Source of the DNA: Nannocystis punicea
GTDB taxonomy: Bacteria; Myxococcota_A; Polyangia; Nannocystales; Nannocystaceae
Direction of reading: 5' to 3'
Assembly (NCBI RefSeq): GCF_026965555.1
Contig: NZ_CP114040.1
Span: 13,103,501 to 13,167,500 of the forward strand
DNA length: 64,000 bases
The notes below the pieces were generated by a model. It was not told the origin of the DNA, did no database searches, and saw only the letters and a program-made list of their open reading frames with translations. Positions 36,701-44,542 of this stretch are shown in pieces. The number at the start of each line of letters is the position of its first letter. Positions within the stretch are counted from its first letter, which is position 1. Made by a program: the position numbers and the translations under genes.

Positions 36701-38707
36701 GACAGGTTGTCGTTCAAGGACCAGCCGGTCGGCGCGCTGCGGGCCGAGCTCGAGTTCCGCGACGGCCTGGCGAAGGTCGGCGGGCACGGGCGGCTGGGCA
36801 AGCAGACCACCATCGACCTGGCCGGGCGCGTGCCGATCGACGTCGACCTGGCGAAGGGCGAGTTCGCGTGGGCGACGGAGCGGCCGGGCAAGGTCAAGCT
36901 CGACATCAACGACCTCGACCACGACGCGCTCGAGCCGTTCAGCCCGCTGCCGCAGCAGGCGCTGGTGGCGCTCGACATCCACGCGCAGGCCGAGGTCGAC
37001 GCCGAGCACGTGCGCGGCAAGACCGAGGTCACCGGCGAGATCGGCCACAAGGTGCTCGGCGGGCTGCCGCTCAAGATCCAGCTCGACGTCGACGACCTCG
37101 AGCAGAGCGTGCGCGGCAGCCTCGGCCGGCGCACCGAGAAGGGCTCGCTGACCTTCGCGGTCGACACGAAGGCGTCGATCCCGAAGCTGCGGGCCAAGCA
37201 GGCCAAGCTCACCGACGCGCCGCTGCGCGGCGAGCTCAAGGCGAGCGCGACCGACCTCCGTTACCTGAGCGGCTTCTTCCCCGAGGCGATCTACGACTTC
37301 ACCGGCCACTTCTCGAGCGATGTCACCGCCGGCGGGGTGATCGGCAAGCCCAAGCTGCGCGGGTCGGCGCGGCTGCAGAAGGGCGGCGTGACGGTGGTGG
37401 CGCTGCAGCAGCGGTTCCGCGACCTGAACTTCCAGATCGACGCCGACGGGCCGAAGGTCACGCTCACGGGCCTCACCGCGACCAGCGGCGAGGGCCGGCT
37501 CAAGGGCAGCGGCGGGGTGACCTTCTCCAGCGGCGGCAAGCTGAACGCCGAGGCCGAGCTCGACCTGCGCAAGTTCCCGGTGGTCCGCCCGGGCCTGCCG
37601 CAGATGATCGTCGACACCCACGTGCGCGCCGGCGTGAAGCGCAGCCCGGCCGGGCTCGGGGTGGCGATCGACGTCGACGGCGCGGAGGTGTGGGTGTCCG
37701 ACCTGACGACCCGCGCGCCCGATCCGCTGCCCGAGAACGAACACGTCAAGATCGTCACGGGGCCGTTTCCGGAGCTGCAGGCGGCCGTGGGCAGCCAGGC
37801 GGCCGCGGCGAGCGACAAGGAGCCGCCGGTGGTGGTCGCCGAGGAGCGGACGATGCCGCCGTCGAAGACCCCGCCGACGGGCGACGTCGAGGGCAGCCAC
37901 CTCGACCTCGAGGTGCGGCTCAAGCAGCCGGTGCACATCAAGGGCCCGTCGATGGACATGAACTGGAGCGGCGCGCTGGCGCTGCACCGCAAGGGCGAGG
38001 AGGCCGAGGTGACCGGGGGCTTCCGCGCCGACCGCGGCCGCTTCGAGCTGCTCGGCAACCGCTTCACGATCGACCAGGGCCGCGTGTTCCTGCCGGAGGA
38101 CGGCTCGACGATCGACCCGTACCTCGACCTGACCGCCGACACGACCACGCCGCAGGCGGAGGTCAACGTGGCGATCCGCGGCCGCCTCAGCCGGCCCGAG
38201 CTCAAGCTGCGCTCGCGCCCGTCGCTGACGGAGGGGCAGATCTTCGCGCTGCTGCTGACCGGCACCGCCGACACGCAGGAGAGCGACCCGAAGAAGACGC
38301 AGGCCAGCGCGGCGGGCCTCCTGGTCAACTTCAGCAACCCGACGCTGTCGCGCTTCGCCGACCAGAAGCTCGGCATCGACCGCATCAAGTTCGGCTTCGC
38401 CGACGACGTGACCCAGCCGGTGCTGAGCGTCGGCAAGCACCTGACCAAGAAGATCTACGCCGAGACCACGTACCACCACAACGCGCCCGCGCGGACCAAC
38501 CGCATCGAGGGCTCGTTCGAGTACCGCTTCAAGCCGCAGTGGTCGGTCGAGACCTTCTTCGGCGACGCCGCCGTCGGCGGCCTCGACCTGTTCTGGCGCC
38601 GCACCTTCGGCCGCACCGGCGCCGAGCCCAAGCCGGCGAGCGAGCCCCGCCACGAGCCGGCGCCGACGCCGACGAAGCAGACGGCGAAGGCCGCGACCAC
38701 GCGCTGA
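33701..38707 (+). CDS. tamB: translocation and assembly module inner-membrane component TamB
   Basis: 1668 aa. One N-terminal transmembrane helix (VLAAALLVVVAAVVLILTT), a long repeated beta-strand AsmA-like body (DUF490), and a C-terminal DUF490 segment ending in VGGLDLFWRRTFGR. TamB-type proteins bridge the inner and outer membranes and form a hydrophobic groove, here with the adjacent lipidated Omp85. Nine palindrome or near-palindrome copies lie in the first half (exact at 34102, 34558 and 36691). Two encode VPKDMS and VPEDMS in the same phase. An Ala/Asp-rich low-complexity stretch follows residue ~1360. Confidence 0.92.
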   Translation: MTTRIGKIARTTAKVLAAALLVVVAAVVLILTTNAGLRLALRVGLPIYNGKIAGSVAIEAAEGTLLGSFTLRGVTLADREGRALITADAIALDWSPLALLGRDLAVDSLVLERPRVYLPGPGGSFADIAPPGDDVPKDMSLPPGPDLPLGIAAVLRLRDAAVYFADGAPIVEAFDLDLRARGVGRAAEAEVLAGHGRLLGSREIEELVLRARWGSPVAAVEGLRVVADAAVIQIPQAQVDVRSWRTVLDVEARAALGLLAEYLPPGSVEKLMAPAGTLELAVAAEGVPEDMSAEVRLALAPDLALRLTGAGAWRGVPAADVTVAADVDLAPWTQARLGRVRPTLELHARQMPSNKRIAVAGGLRCPECGRLGGVSLDLEGVVDPAGKNLSLATALDAAGIGALVDVTAVGGALRQVDWRLAVVDVARTAGVARQFAAVPELAGTLSGRGACVGPELRCAGALELRRVDAAGVAVERGRVDVDVLQGMSEGTVAVAVDGLRAGGQAIDRGEVRLDVEKLAPGPVAPPVPAALPPLHARLRAGARGPGSRAEVDLSVRTGQELGAELRTLTAEHAGFHAELERPARAVLSGTRLQVEDLALQIAGGRLAVGGVVDADGPSDLKVDLSGLALARLRPLVPRLRPAGLASAHVRVHGRPEAPSLEADVRVARAGLRGNTFGDLDVAARLASGRAQVDVNLRGPLARELRVRAEAPVHVDMSQRTGSIGQAYTKLDLQAREIQLARLRPWLKRPEIDGRLDGMVLFEAYTEEGPLASPRVVTEWRARGLTISGAPVGDVAVSVTHRGEWLQGKVDLHRSGGRAQLDVQVPLEFDPLHGRFAWHREREHRALLQLDDIDIADQLDAIAPGHDAGGKLTLRAEMTGPATRPALEAELHGEGLMHRRIALGSLSLVATMRDGGAAVDLSGGGGQVGRFQVRALAPVALDDSGVRWRRDGWYALMLDLRELELTPLEPLLGLNLGGRITGGVTFDGAGRHPKLRGAVRADRLSFKDQPVGALRAELEFRDGLAKVGGHGRLGKQTTIDLAGRVPIDVDLAKGEFAWATERPGKVKLDINDLDHDALEPFSPLPQQALVALDIHAQAEVDAEHVRGKTEVTGEIGHKVLGGLPLKIQLDVDDLEQSVRGSLGRRTEKGSLTFAVDTKASIPKLRAKQAKLTDAPLRGELKASATDLRYLSGFFPEAIYDFTGHFSSDVTAGGVIGKPKLRGSARLQKGGVTVVALQQRFRDLNFQIDADGPKVTLTGLTATSGEGRLKGSGGVTFSSGGKLNAEAELDLRKFPVVRPGLPQMIVDTHVRAGVKRSPAGLGVAIDVDGAEVWVSDLTTRAPDPLPENEHVKIVTGPFPELQAAVGSQAAAASDKEPPVVVAEERTMPPSKTPPTGDVEGSHLDLEVRLKQPVHIKGPSMDMNWSGALALHRKGEEAEVTGGFRADRGRFELLGNRFTIDQGRVFLPEDGSTIDPYLDLTADTTTPQAEVNVAIRGRLSRPELKLRSRPSLTEGQIFALLLTGTADTQESDPKKTQASAAGLLVNFSNPTLSRFADQKLGIDRIKFGFADDVTQPVLSVGKHLTKKIYAETTYHHNAPARTNRIEGSFEYRFKPQWSVETFFGDAAVGGLDLFWRRTFGRTGAEPKPASEPRHEPAPTPTKQTAKAATTR
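34102..34115. repeat. dispersed palindrome in tamB
   Basis: Exact, spacer CGAA, reads Val-Pro-Lys-Asp-Met-Ser; a second half-site (ATGTCC) abuts it. Confidence 0.85.
34558..34571. repeat. dispersed palindrome in tamB
   Basis: Exact, spacer CCGA, reads Val-Pro-Glu-Asp-Met-Ser in the same phase as the copy at 34102. Confidence 0.85.
36691..36704. repeat. dispersed palindrome in tamB
   Basis: Exact, spacer GTGC, reads Val-Arg-Ala-Asp-Arg. Near-copies in tamB lie at 34866, 35147-35174, 35359 and 35847-35876. Confidence 0.85.
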
Positions 38708-38729
38708 CACGCCGCGCGAATGGCCGGAG

Positions 38730-38764
38730 TTCGGCGCTGCCCTCGAGTCGAGGGCAGCGCCGAA
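38730..38764 (+). terminator. hairpin after tamB
   Basis: TTCGGCGCTGCCCTCGA (38730-38746) and its complement (38748-38764) form a perfect 17-bp inverted repeat starting 22 bp past the tamB stop. No long T-run follows. Confidence 0.6.
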
Positions 38765-38956
38765 TGCCTATAGGACAGGTGATGCATTCCCGAGGATTCA
38801 GCGGCGTCTGCGCCGGCAGTGGGCGCGCTCGCCGCGTCGCCGGCCGCGCGGGCGAGGATCGGGCGCAAAATCCCGAAATAACGCCGTTCTGAGAGCGTAG
38901 TCGACTTCGCCCTGGGGGCAACAGCGATCAGACTGTGAGCAGGAGAAGAGAGCCAA

Positions 38957-39160
38957 ATGCGATCGATGAATCAGGATCAGGCGCAGGGGAAGTGGGACCA
39001 GCTCAAGGGCAAGGCCAAGCGGATCTGGGGCGAACTGACCGACGACGATTTCCTCAAGGCAGAGGGCTCGGCCGACAAGCTGTACGGCATCATTCAGGAG
39101 CGCTTCGGCGACGGAAAGGAGGCGATTCAACGCAAACTCGAGGACCTCCATCTGCCATAG
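38957..39160 (+). CDS. CsbD-like stress protein
   Basis: 67 aa, starting ATG 38957 with aggag about 12 bp upstream; ATG 38966 is an alternative. QDQAQGKWDQLKGKAKRIWGELTDDDFLKAEG matches the CsbD family, small hydrophilic helical proteins induced by general stress. A textbook terminator follows. The next gene, a DUF1328 protein, is another small stress-type protein. Confidence 0.85.
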   Translation: MRSMNQDQAQGKWDQLKGKAKRIWGELTDDDFLKAEGSADKLYGIIQERFGDGKEAIQRKLEDLHLP

Positions 39161-39198
39161 CAACGAAGCGCCGGCGACACGCAGCCGCCGGCTGAATC

Positions 39199-39245
39199 AC
39201 CGCGCCTGCCCCTCACGCGATCGGGGGGCAGGCGCGGTCCCTTTT
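39199..39245 (+). terminator. strong Rho-independent terminator after the CsbD-like gene
   Basis: Stem ACCGCGCCTGCCCC (39199-39212) with GGGGCAGGCGCGGT (39225-39238), then CCCTTTTT. Best intrinsic terminator in the window. Confidence 0.9.
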
Positions 39246-39363
39246 TAAAACGGGCTAAAAAGGCCTATGGAGCGGCGCTGGGCCCGCTCCGCGGGCCTTC
39301 GTCGCAATGTGGGCAATGGGTTGAGGGTCGCCGACGAATGATTAAAATACGCCAATGTCGAGC

Positions 39364-39391
39364 TTGCCGCGGTGGCGAACCTGGCTATGAA
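39364..39391 (+). promoter_or_regulatory. candidate promoter of the DUF1328 gene
   Basis: TTGCCG (39364-39369) and TATGAA (39386-39391) with a 16-bp spacer precede ribosome binding site AGGAGG (39398-39403). Confidence 0.35.
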
Positions 39392-39413
39392 TATAGTAGG
39401 AGGAAAAGTTACC

Positions 39414-39590
39414 ATGCTTCGTTGGGCCGTCGTGTTCTTCATCATCTCCATCATCGCTGCGATCTTCGGCTTCGGCGGGGTCGCCAACGCCGCCTCCGAC
39501 ATCGCGCAGGTGCTGTTCTTCATCTTCATCGTGATCTTCGCGGTGATGCTGGTGGCCGGCCTCGTCGCGGGCAAGAGCATCTCCGGCTGA
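39414..39590 (+). CDS. DUF1328 (YtjA-like) small membrane protein
   Basis: 58 aa with ribosome binding site AGGAGG 10 bp before ATG 39414. Two transmembrane helices: WAVVFFIISIIAAIFGFGGVANAA and VLFFIFIVIFAVMLVAGLVAG, the PF07043 pattern. Family function is unknown, commonly linked with envelope stress. Expressed from its own promoter, separated from the CsbD-like gene by a terminator. Confidence 0.9.
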   Translation: MLRWAVVFFIISIIAAIFGFGGVANAASDIAQVLFFIFIVIFAVMLVAGLVAGKSISG

Positions 39591-40079
39591 CGCGCCTCCG
39601 GGCGCGCGCTGTCCCGCCGACGGGACGGCCGCGCCGGACGGCGCCCGCGTCCGTCACGGGCGCAGGCGTGGAGGATGCGAGCGACAAGTCAGACGTGAGC
39701 CGTTCGACGACGACGTCGCGGGCCGCCTCGCGGGACCTGGTCTCGCGGCGCGCGCCACGCGACGTCTTCGCGTTCGCAGGTCGGCCGCACGAGATGTCTC
39801 GAAAGACAGATTGGACCGCGCAGCGCGCGTCCCGCGGCTTTCCTGGGCGGCCGGGATGTCCCGAACGCCAGGTGCTCCCAAGGACAGGCGCAGCGGGCCA
39901 CGGGTGTCGCCTTCGATCCGCAGACGCGGAGTTGCGAGTCGAGCGCACGGGCGCGAGCGCGCCGAACCGCCGCACATGCAGGCCGGCAGACTTCCTCGAC
40001 CGCCGGGCGCGGCTGCTCGGGGGCTGCGCGCCGACACTTTGCGTTTGAGCGGCCCGCCCGTGTGTGGCACACGTGGCTG
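39591..40079. other. intergenic region, ~490 bp, with palindrome copies
   Basis: No gene recognised. Palindrome-type sites at 39795-39808 (TGTCTCGAAAGACA) and about 39858-39898. The sequence cgacgggacggccgcg near 39620 could form a hairpin after the DUF1328 stop. It precedes the IgGFc-like lipoprotein gene, so its promoter should be near 39950-40070. Confidence 0.45.
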
Positions 40080-42008
40080 ATGATGAAGCGGGAAGACTTG
40101 CTCAAGCTTGGGTTGGCGGCGGCCGTGGTGCTGCCGGCGTGCGGCGACGACGGCTCGACGACGGCCGTGACTGCGACCAACGTGACGGGGGCGACGGAGG
40201 CGACGACCTCGCCGGGGACGACCGACACCCCGACGTCGACGGCCGACACGCCGACGACGTCGGTGGGCACCACCGACGGCACTGGCTCCGCCAGCGCGAG
40301 CGAGGGCACGACCGACACCTCGACCACGAACGCCACGTCGAGCACGACGGACGCCTCGAGCACGACCTCGACCGACACCACCGGGCCGATCTCGGGGACC
40401 ACGACGACCACCACCGGGGAGACCGACACGACCGCCGGTCCGTGCGTGTGCAACCCGGGCGACCTCAACGGCTGCGAGGGCGACCAGATCCTCGTGTGCA
40501 GCGACGACTGTCAGGGCTTCGAGCCGCAGCCGTGCCCCGACAACGGCGAGACCTGCGAGAACGGCGCGTGCGGCAGCAAGCTGTGCAACCCGGGCCAGGT
40601 GGTGTGCGAGGGCTTCGACGTCGAGAAGACCTGCAACGCCAACGGCGACGGCTACGACCCGCCGGTCCAGTGCAGCGCGAGCCAGCAGTGCGACTTCGGC
40701 GGCTGTACCGAGCTGTGTGACCTCGTGCAGTCGAGCCCGAGCTCGGTCGGCTGCTCGTTCCTCGGCCACAAGATGGACAACTTCAACGACGGCCAGGCGG
40801 ACTCCCTGATCGTCGGCAACACCCACCCGACCAAGACGGCCCAGGTCCAGCTGTACTTCGTGCCGAACGGCACCAACGTCGAGCAGCCACAGGGCGCGGC
40901 GATCAACCTCGCGCCGGGCATGACCTACACGTTCCAGATGAGCAACGCGGCGCTCGACAAGAAGTCCGAGCTGCGCAAGGGCGGGATCTACCGGGTCAAC
41001 AGCAACATCCCGATCATCGCCTACCTGCACTCGCCGCTCGGCTCGCAGGCGACCAACGACGCGTCGATGCTGCTGCCCGAGTACGCGCTGCGCCAGAACT
41101 ACATCGTGGCCTCGTGGAAGGACACGCACAACGCGTACCCGAGCTACTTCAACGTGATCGCGCTGCAGGACGGCACCACCGTCAAGTGGACGCCGCCGCA
41201 GAACACCCTGGCCGGCGCCGGGGTGCCGGCGGTGGGCGCCGGCGCGACCGGGCAGGTGACGATGAACCGCTTCGACACGCTGCAGGTGCGCGGCCCGCAG
41301 GCGGGCAGCGACGTGTCGGGCACCTACATCGAGGCCGACAAGCCGATCTGGGTCGTCGGCGCGGTCGAGTGCGTCAACGTGCCGACCAACCAGGTCACCT
41401 TCTGCGACCACATCGAGGAGCAGATGCTGCCGCTCGACTATTGGGGCAAGACCTACGTCGGTGCCCACTCGCCCGACCGCGGCAACGAGAAGCACTACTG
41501 GCGCGTGTTCGCCGGCGAGGACGCGACCACCGTCACCACCGACCCCGCCCAGCCCGGCACGCCCTTCACCCTCAACAAGGGCCAGTACAAGGACATCGTG
41601 GTGGCCAACAACACCAGCTTCATGTTCTCGGGCGACAAGCCGTTCCTGCCGGTCCAGTACCTCGAGAGCCAGGACGGCGGCGCCGGCACCGGCGACCCCG
41701 CCATGTACCAGATGATCCCCGTCGAGCAGTTCCTCGACCGCTACGCCTTCGCCACCGGCACCGGCTACACCGCCGACTACGTCCAGGTCATCCGCCAGAA
41801 GGGCGGCGCCGACGTCAAGGTCGACGGCGCGACCGTCGGCAACTACTACACCGTGGGCGACTACGAGGTCTCCGACTGGAAGATCGGCCAGGGCGGCCAC
41901 CTCGCCGAGAGCGAGCAGCCGTTCGGCATCGTCAGCGTCGGCTACACCGGCGTGACCTCGTACGCCTACCCGGGCGGCATGCGCCTCAAGATCATCAACC
42001 CGCAGTGA
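40080..42008 (+). CDS. surface lipoprotein with IgGFc-binding-like domain
   Basis: About 642 aa. Lipobox LPACG follows a short signal peptide; ATG 40080 or 40083. About 100 residues of Thr/Ser linker, then a Cys-rich region (CNPGDLNGC, CPDNGETC, CNPGQVVC), then a large beta domain with family-like signature SQATNDASMLLPEYALRQNY and QMLPLDYWGKTYVGAHSPDRG, resembling the IgGFc-binding N-terminal domain (PF17517) that is expanded in myxobacteria. It is probably a cell-surface adhesin or structural protein. The palindrome-based terminator lies 37 bp past its stop. Confidence 0.8.
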   Translation: MMKREDLLKLGLAAAVVLPACGDDGSTTAVTATNVTGATEATTSPGTTDTPTSTADTPTTSVGTTDGTGSASASEGTTDTSTTNATSSTTDASSTTSTDTTGPISGTTTTTTGETDTTAGPCVCNPGDLNGCEGDQILVCSDDCQGFEPQPCPDNGETCENGACGSKLCNPGQVVCEGFDVEKTCNANGDGYDPPVQCSASQQCDFGGCTELCDLVQSSPSSVGCSFLGHKMDNFNDGQADSLIVGNTHPTKTAQVQLYFVPNGTNVEQPQGAAINLAPGMTYTFQMSNAALDKKSELRKGGIYRVNSNIPIIAYLHSPLGSQATNDASMLLPEYALRQNYIVASWKDTHNAYPSYFNVIALQDGTTVKWTPPQNTLAGAGVPAVGAGATGQVTMNRFDTLQVRGPQAGSDVSGTYIEADKPIWVVGAVECVNVPTNQVTFCDHIEEQMLPLDYWGKTYVGAHSPDRGNEKHYWRVFAGEDATTVTTDPAQPGTPFTLNKGQYKDIVVANNTSFMFSGDKPFLPVQYLESQDGGAGTGDPAMYQMIPVEQFLDRYAFATGTGYTADYVQVIRQKGGADVKVDGATVGNYYTVGDYEVSDWKIGQGGHLAESEQPFGIVSVGYTGVTSYAYPGGMRLKIINPQ

Positions 42009-42044
42009 GCCGGGCGCGCGCGGGCGACCGCTCGCGCATGAACA

Positions 42045-42074
42045 AAAGGACATGCCCTCTCGGGCATGTCCTTT
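42045..42074. terminator. bidirectional terminator from palindrome half-sites
   Basis: Perfect 13-bp stem AAAGGACATGCCC/GGGCATGTCCTTT, loop TCTC, between convergent genes. Same outward half-site layout and 4-nt loop as the terminator at 21794-21825. Confidence 0.85.
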
Positions 42075-42093
42075 CGTCTTGGCGGCCGCGCGC

Positions 42094-44370
42094 TCAGCCG
42101 GCGCTGAGCAGGACGACCGGGCAGGGCGCGTTCTTCAGCATGCTCTCGACGCGGTGGCCGAAGAAGGCGCGGGCCGAGACCGCGCGCAGGCTGCTGCCGA
42201 CGACCAGCAGGTCGTAGCCGCCCTGCGCGGCGATGCGGACGATGTCCTCCTCGGGCCGGGCGCCCTCCATGACCACGGTCTCGACGCTGGCGCCGAACTT
42301 CTTGGCCCGCTCGGCCTCACGGGCGACGATCTGCGCGCCGATCTCGTGCGGCCGGGCGCTGTCGACGTCGTTCGAGCCGGTGCGCGAGATGTGGATGATC
42401 GTGACCTCGGCCCGGGTGCTGACGGCCAGCACCGCGGCCAGCTCGACCGCGTTCTTGCTGTACTCGGTGCCGACCGTGGGCACGAGGATCTTCTTCGGCG
42501 ACCACAGCCGGTAGAGCGGCGGCTTGCCGCCCTCGGCCTTGACCACCGGCTCGCGCACGATCAAGGTCGGGCACGGCGACTTGTGGATGATGCGGTCGGC
42601 CATCGGCCCGAACAGCGCCTCGGTGCTGCGCTGCGTCTCGCCGAGGACCAGCAGCTCGTAGTCCCGCGCGGCCTCGGCCAGCACCTGCTCGGCCGGGTCG
42701 GCGTCGGTGATCAGCTTGAGCTCGGGCCGCGAGCCCTTGAGCAGCCGCAGCGGCCGGCCGATCCGCTCGAGCGCCTTCGAGCCGGTGGCGTGGTAGCGCC
42801 GCACCCGCCGCGCCAGGCCGCGCCACCACGGGGTCTTCACCGCCTGCGGCCGGGCGTACACCGCGGTGACCTCGATCGGCTGCTCGTGGCTGAGGTAGCC
42901 GAGGATCTGCGCCGGCAGGTCGACGCTGTTGGCGTTGCGGCTGACCATGAGGACCCGTCGGACCTGCCGGATGAAGCTGCTCGCCGCCAGCGCCTCCATC
43001 TCGAGCCGCTTGGCCTCGCTCTCGCCCATCTTGACCTTCGACAGGGTCCAGCGCAGGAGCGGCGGCGCCATCAGCGAGGTGGCGATCGCGACCATGACGA
43101 CGATCGAGTACATCTCGACGCTGAGGACGCCGAGGCTGAGGCCGATGGTGGCGACGATGATCTCCATGGCGCCGCGGGCGTTCATGCCCGAGCCGAGAGC
43201 GAGCCGCTCCCAGTGGGAGATCCCGCAGACCCAGGCGCCGAGGTAGCAGCCGACGAACTTGCCGAAGCAGGCGATGCCGAGCACGATCGCGCCGACGGTG
43301 GCGACGTCGGGGTCGGCCAGGCGCATGAGGTCGACCTTCACGCCGGCCGAGGCGAAGAAGATCGGCGCGAGGAAGCTGGCAGTGACGAGCTCGAGGGTGT
43401 GCCCGACCTCGTGGCGGAACCGCGGCGCCTGGCCGGCGAGGATGCCGACGGTGAAGGCGCCGAGCACCGCCTCGATGCCCATCTCGTGGGTCAAGGCCGC
43501 GGTCGCGAACGCGATCGCCAGCACCAGCGACATCTGCGAGCCGGCACCGCCGAACCGCTTGTCGACCGTGGCCATCACCCGCGCGATCAGCGGCGCGCCG
43601 AGAGTGAAGGCGAACAGCATGAAGAGGACCGCGCCGCCGACCGACTTGAGCGCGGTGACGACGTCGACCACGCCGGTCTTGGCCAGGCCGGCGACCACCG
43701 CCAGCAAGATCCACCCAATCGTGTCGTCGGTCATCGCCGCGGCCAAAATCAGCTGGCCGATGTCGCGCCGGATCAGCTTGAGGTCCATCAGCACCTTGGC
43801 GATCACCGGCACCGCCGAGATGCTCATCGCCACCGCCATGAACAGGCTGAACACCAGCCGCGCGTCGGGGTTGGCGAGGTAGACCTCCGGCAACATCTCG
43901 CCGAGCGCGAAGCCGGTGGCGAACGGGACGAGGATGCCGCCGGCCGAGATCATCAGCGCAGTCTTGCCGCGCCGCTTGATCAGGCCGAGGTCGGTCTCGA
44001 GGCCGGTGCAGATCAGCAGGAAGAGCACGCCGATCCACGAGATCGCGGCCAGCAGGTCGGCCAGGTGCTGGTCCTTCGGGAACAGGATGTGCTGAGCCTC
44101 GGGCCACACGAGGCCCAAGACCGACGGGCCGAGGACGACGCCCGCCATCAGCTCGCCGACCACCGGCGGCTGCTTCAGCTTGCGCATGATCTCGCCGAGG
44201 AAGCGCGCCATCGCCAGCAGCACGGCGATCTGGATCAGCAGCATCAGGACCGCGTGGTGCGCGAGGCCCTTGATGACGGCGGGCGGGGCAGCGGCCGCGG
44301 CGGCGTCGCTGAGGAACGCGAATAAAGCGGAGAGATCGAGCGAGGACGCGAGGGTGGAACAGAAGGACAT
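42094..44370 (-). CDS. CPA2-type cation/proton antiporter fused to universal stress domains
   Basis: 758 aa from ATG 44370. About 12 transmembrane helices: KLKQPPVVGELMAGVVLGPSVLG and TDDTIGWILLAV are the CPA2 family motifs, and SKNAVELAAVLAVS belongs to the C-terminal UspA-like region with two nucleotide-binding modules (about residues 450-758, ending LKNAPCPVVLLSAG). It probably exchanges Na+ or K+ for protons and is gated by ATP/AMP. It is a close paralog of the next gene (most segments identical in sequence or by conservative change). Confidence 0.92.
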   Translation of the reverse strand: MSFCSTLASSLDLSALFAFLSDAAAAAAPPAVIKGLAHHAVLMLLIQIAVLLAMARFLGEIMRKLKQPPVVGELMAGVVLGPSVLGLVWPEAQHILFPKDQHLADLLAAISWIGVLFLLICTGLETDLGLIKRRGKTALMISAGGILVPFATGFALGEMLPEVYLANPDARLVFSLFMAVAMSISAVPVIAKVLMDLKLIRRDIGQLILAAAMTDDTIGWILLAVVAGLAKTGVVDVVTALKSVGGAVLFMLFAFTLGAPLIARVMATVDKRFGGAGSQMSLVLAIAFATAALTHEMGIEAVLGAFTVGILAGQAPRFRHEVGHTLELVTASFLAPIFFASAGVKVDLMRLADPDVATVGAIVLGIACFGKFVGCYLGAWVCGISHWERLALGSGMNARGAMEIIVATIGLSLGVLSVEMYSIVVMVAIATSLMAPPLLRWTLSKVKMGESEAKRLEMEALAASSFIRQVRRVLMVSRNANSVDLPAQILGYLSHEQPIEVTAVYARPQAVKTPWWRGLARRVRRYHATGSKALERIGRPLRLLKGSRPELKLITDADPAEQVLAEAARDYELLVLGETQRSTEALFGPMADRIIHKSPCPTLIVREPVVKAEGGKPPLYRLWSPKKILVPTVGTEYSKNAVELAAVLAVSTRAEVTIIHISRTGSNDVDSARPHEIGAQIVAREAERAKKFGASVETVVMEGARPEEDIVRIAAQGGYDLLVVGSSLRAVSARAFFGHRVESMLKNAPCPVVLLSAG

Positions 44371-44484
44371 GGTCGAAGTCACAGGTCCCTTGGGTCCGCT
44401 CAGGACGCGTCCGGGAGGGAGTCGGTGGCGCGAAGGTCCCCGGCGAGACCGGTCGCGACGGCGATTCTTGCCCTTTCGGTGTAT

Positions 44485-44502
44485 CACGAAGCGCGCTTCG
44501 TG
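44485..44502. promoter_or_regulatory. 18-bp perfect palindrome between the antiporter paralogs
   Basis: CACGAAGCGCGCTTCGTG, 115 bp upstream of the ATG of the 42-44 kb antiporter. Could be an operator for a dimeric regulator or a hairpin; no partner copy was noticed elsewhere in the window. Confidence 0.45.
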
Positions 44503-44542
44503 AGCCGCGCCGCAGCGGCGCTATTTCGAGCCGCCGCAGAAC

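Noticed and set aside
32324..38710. Very long minus-strand frame opposite the Omp85 and tamB genes
   Set aside because: A GC-rich shadow of two well-supported genes; its sequence is Arg/Pro/Ala-rich with no motif.
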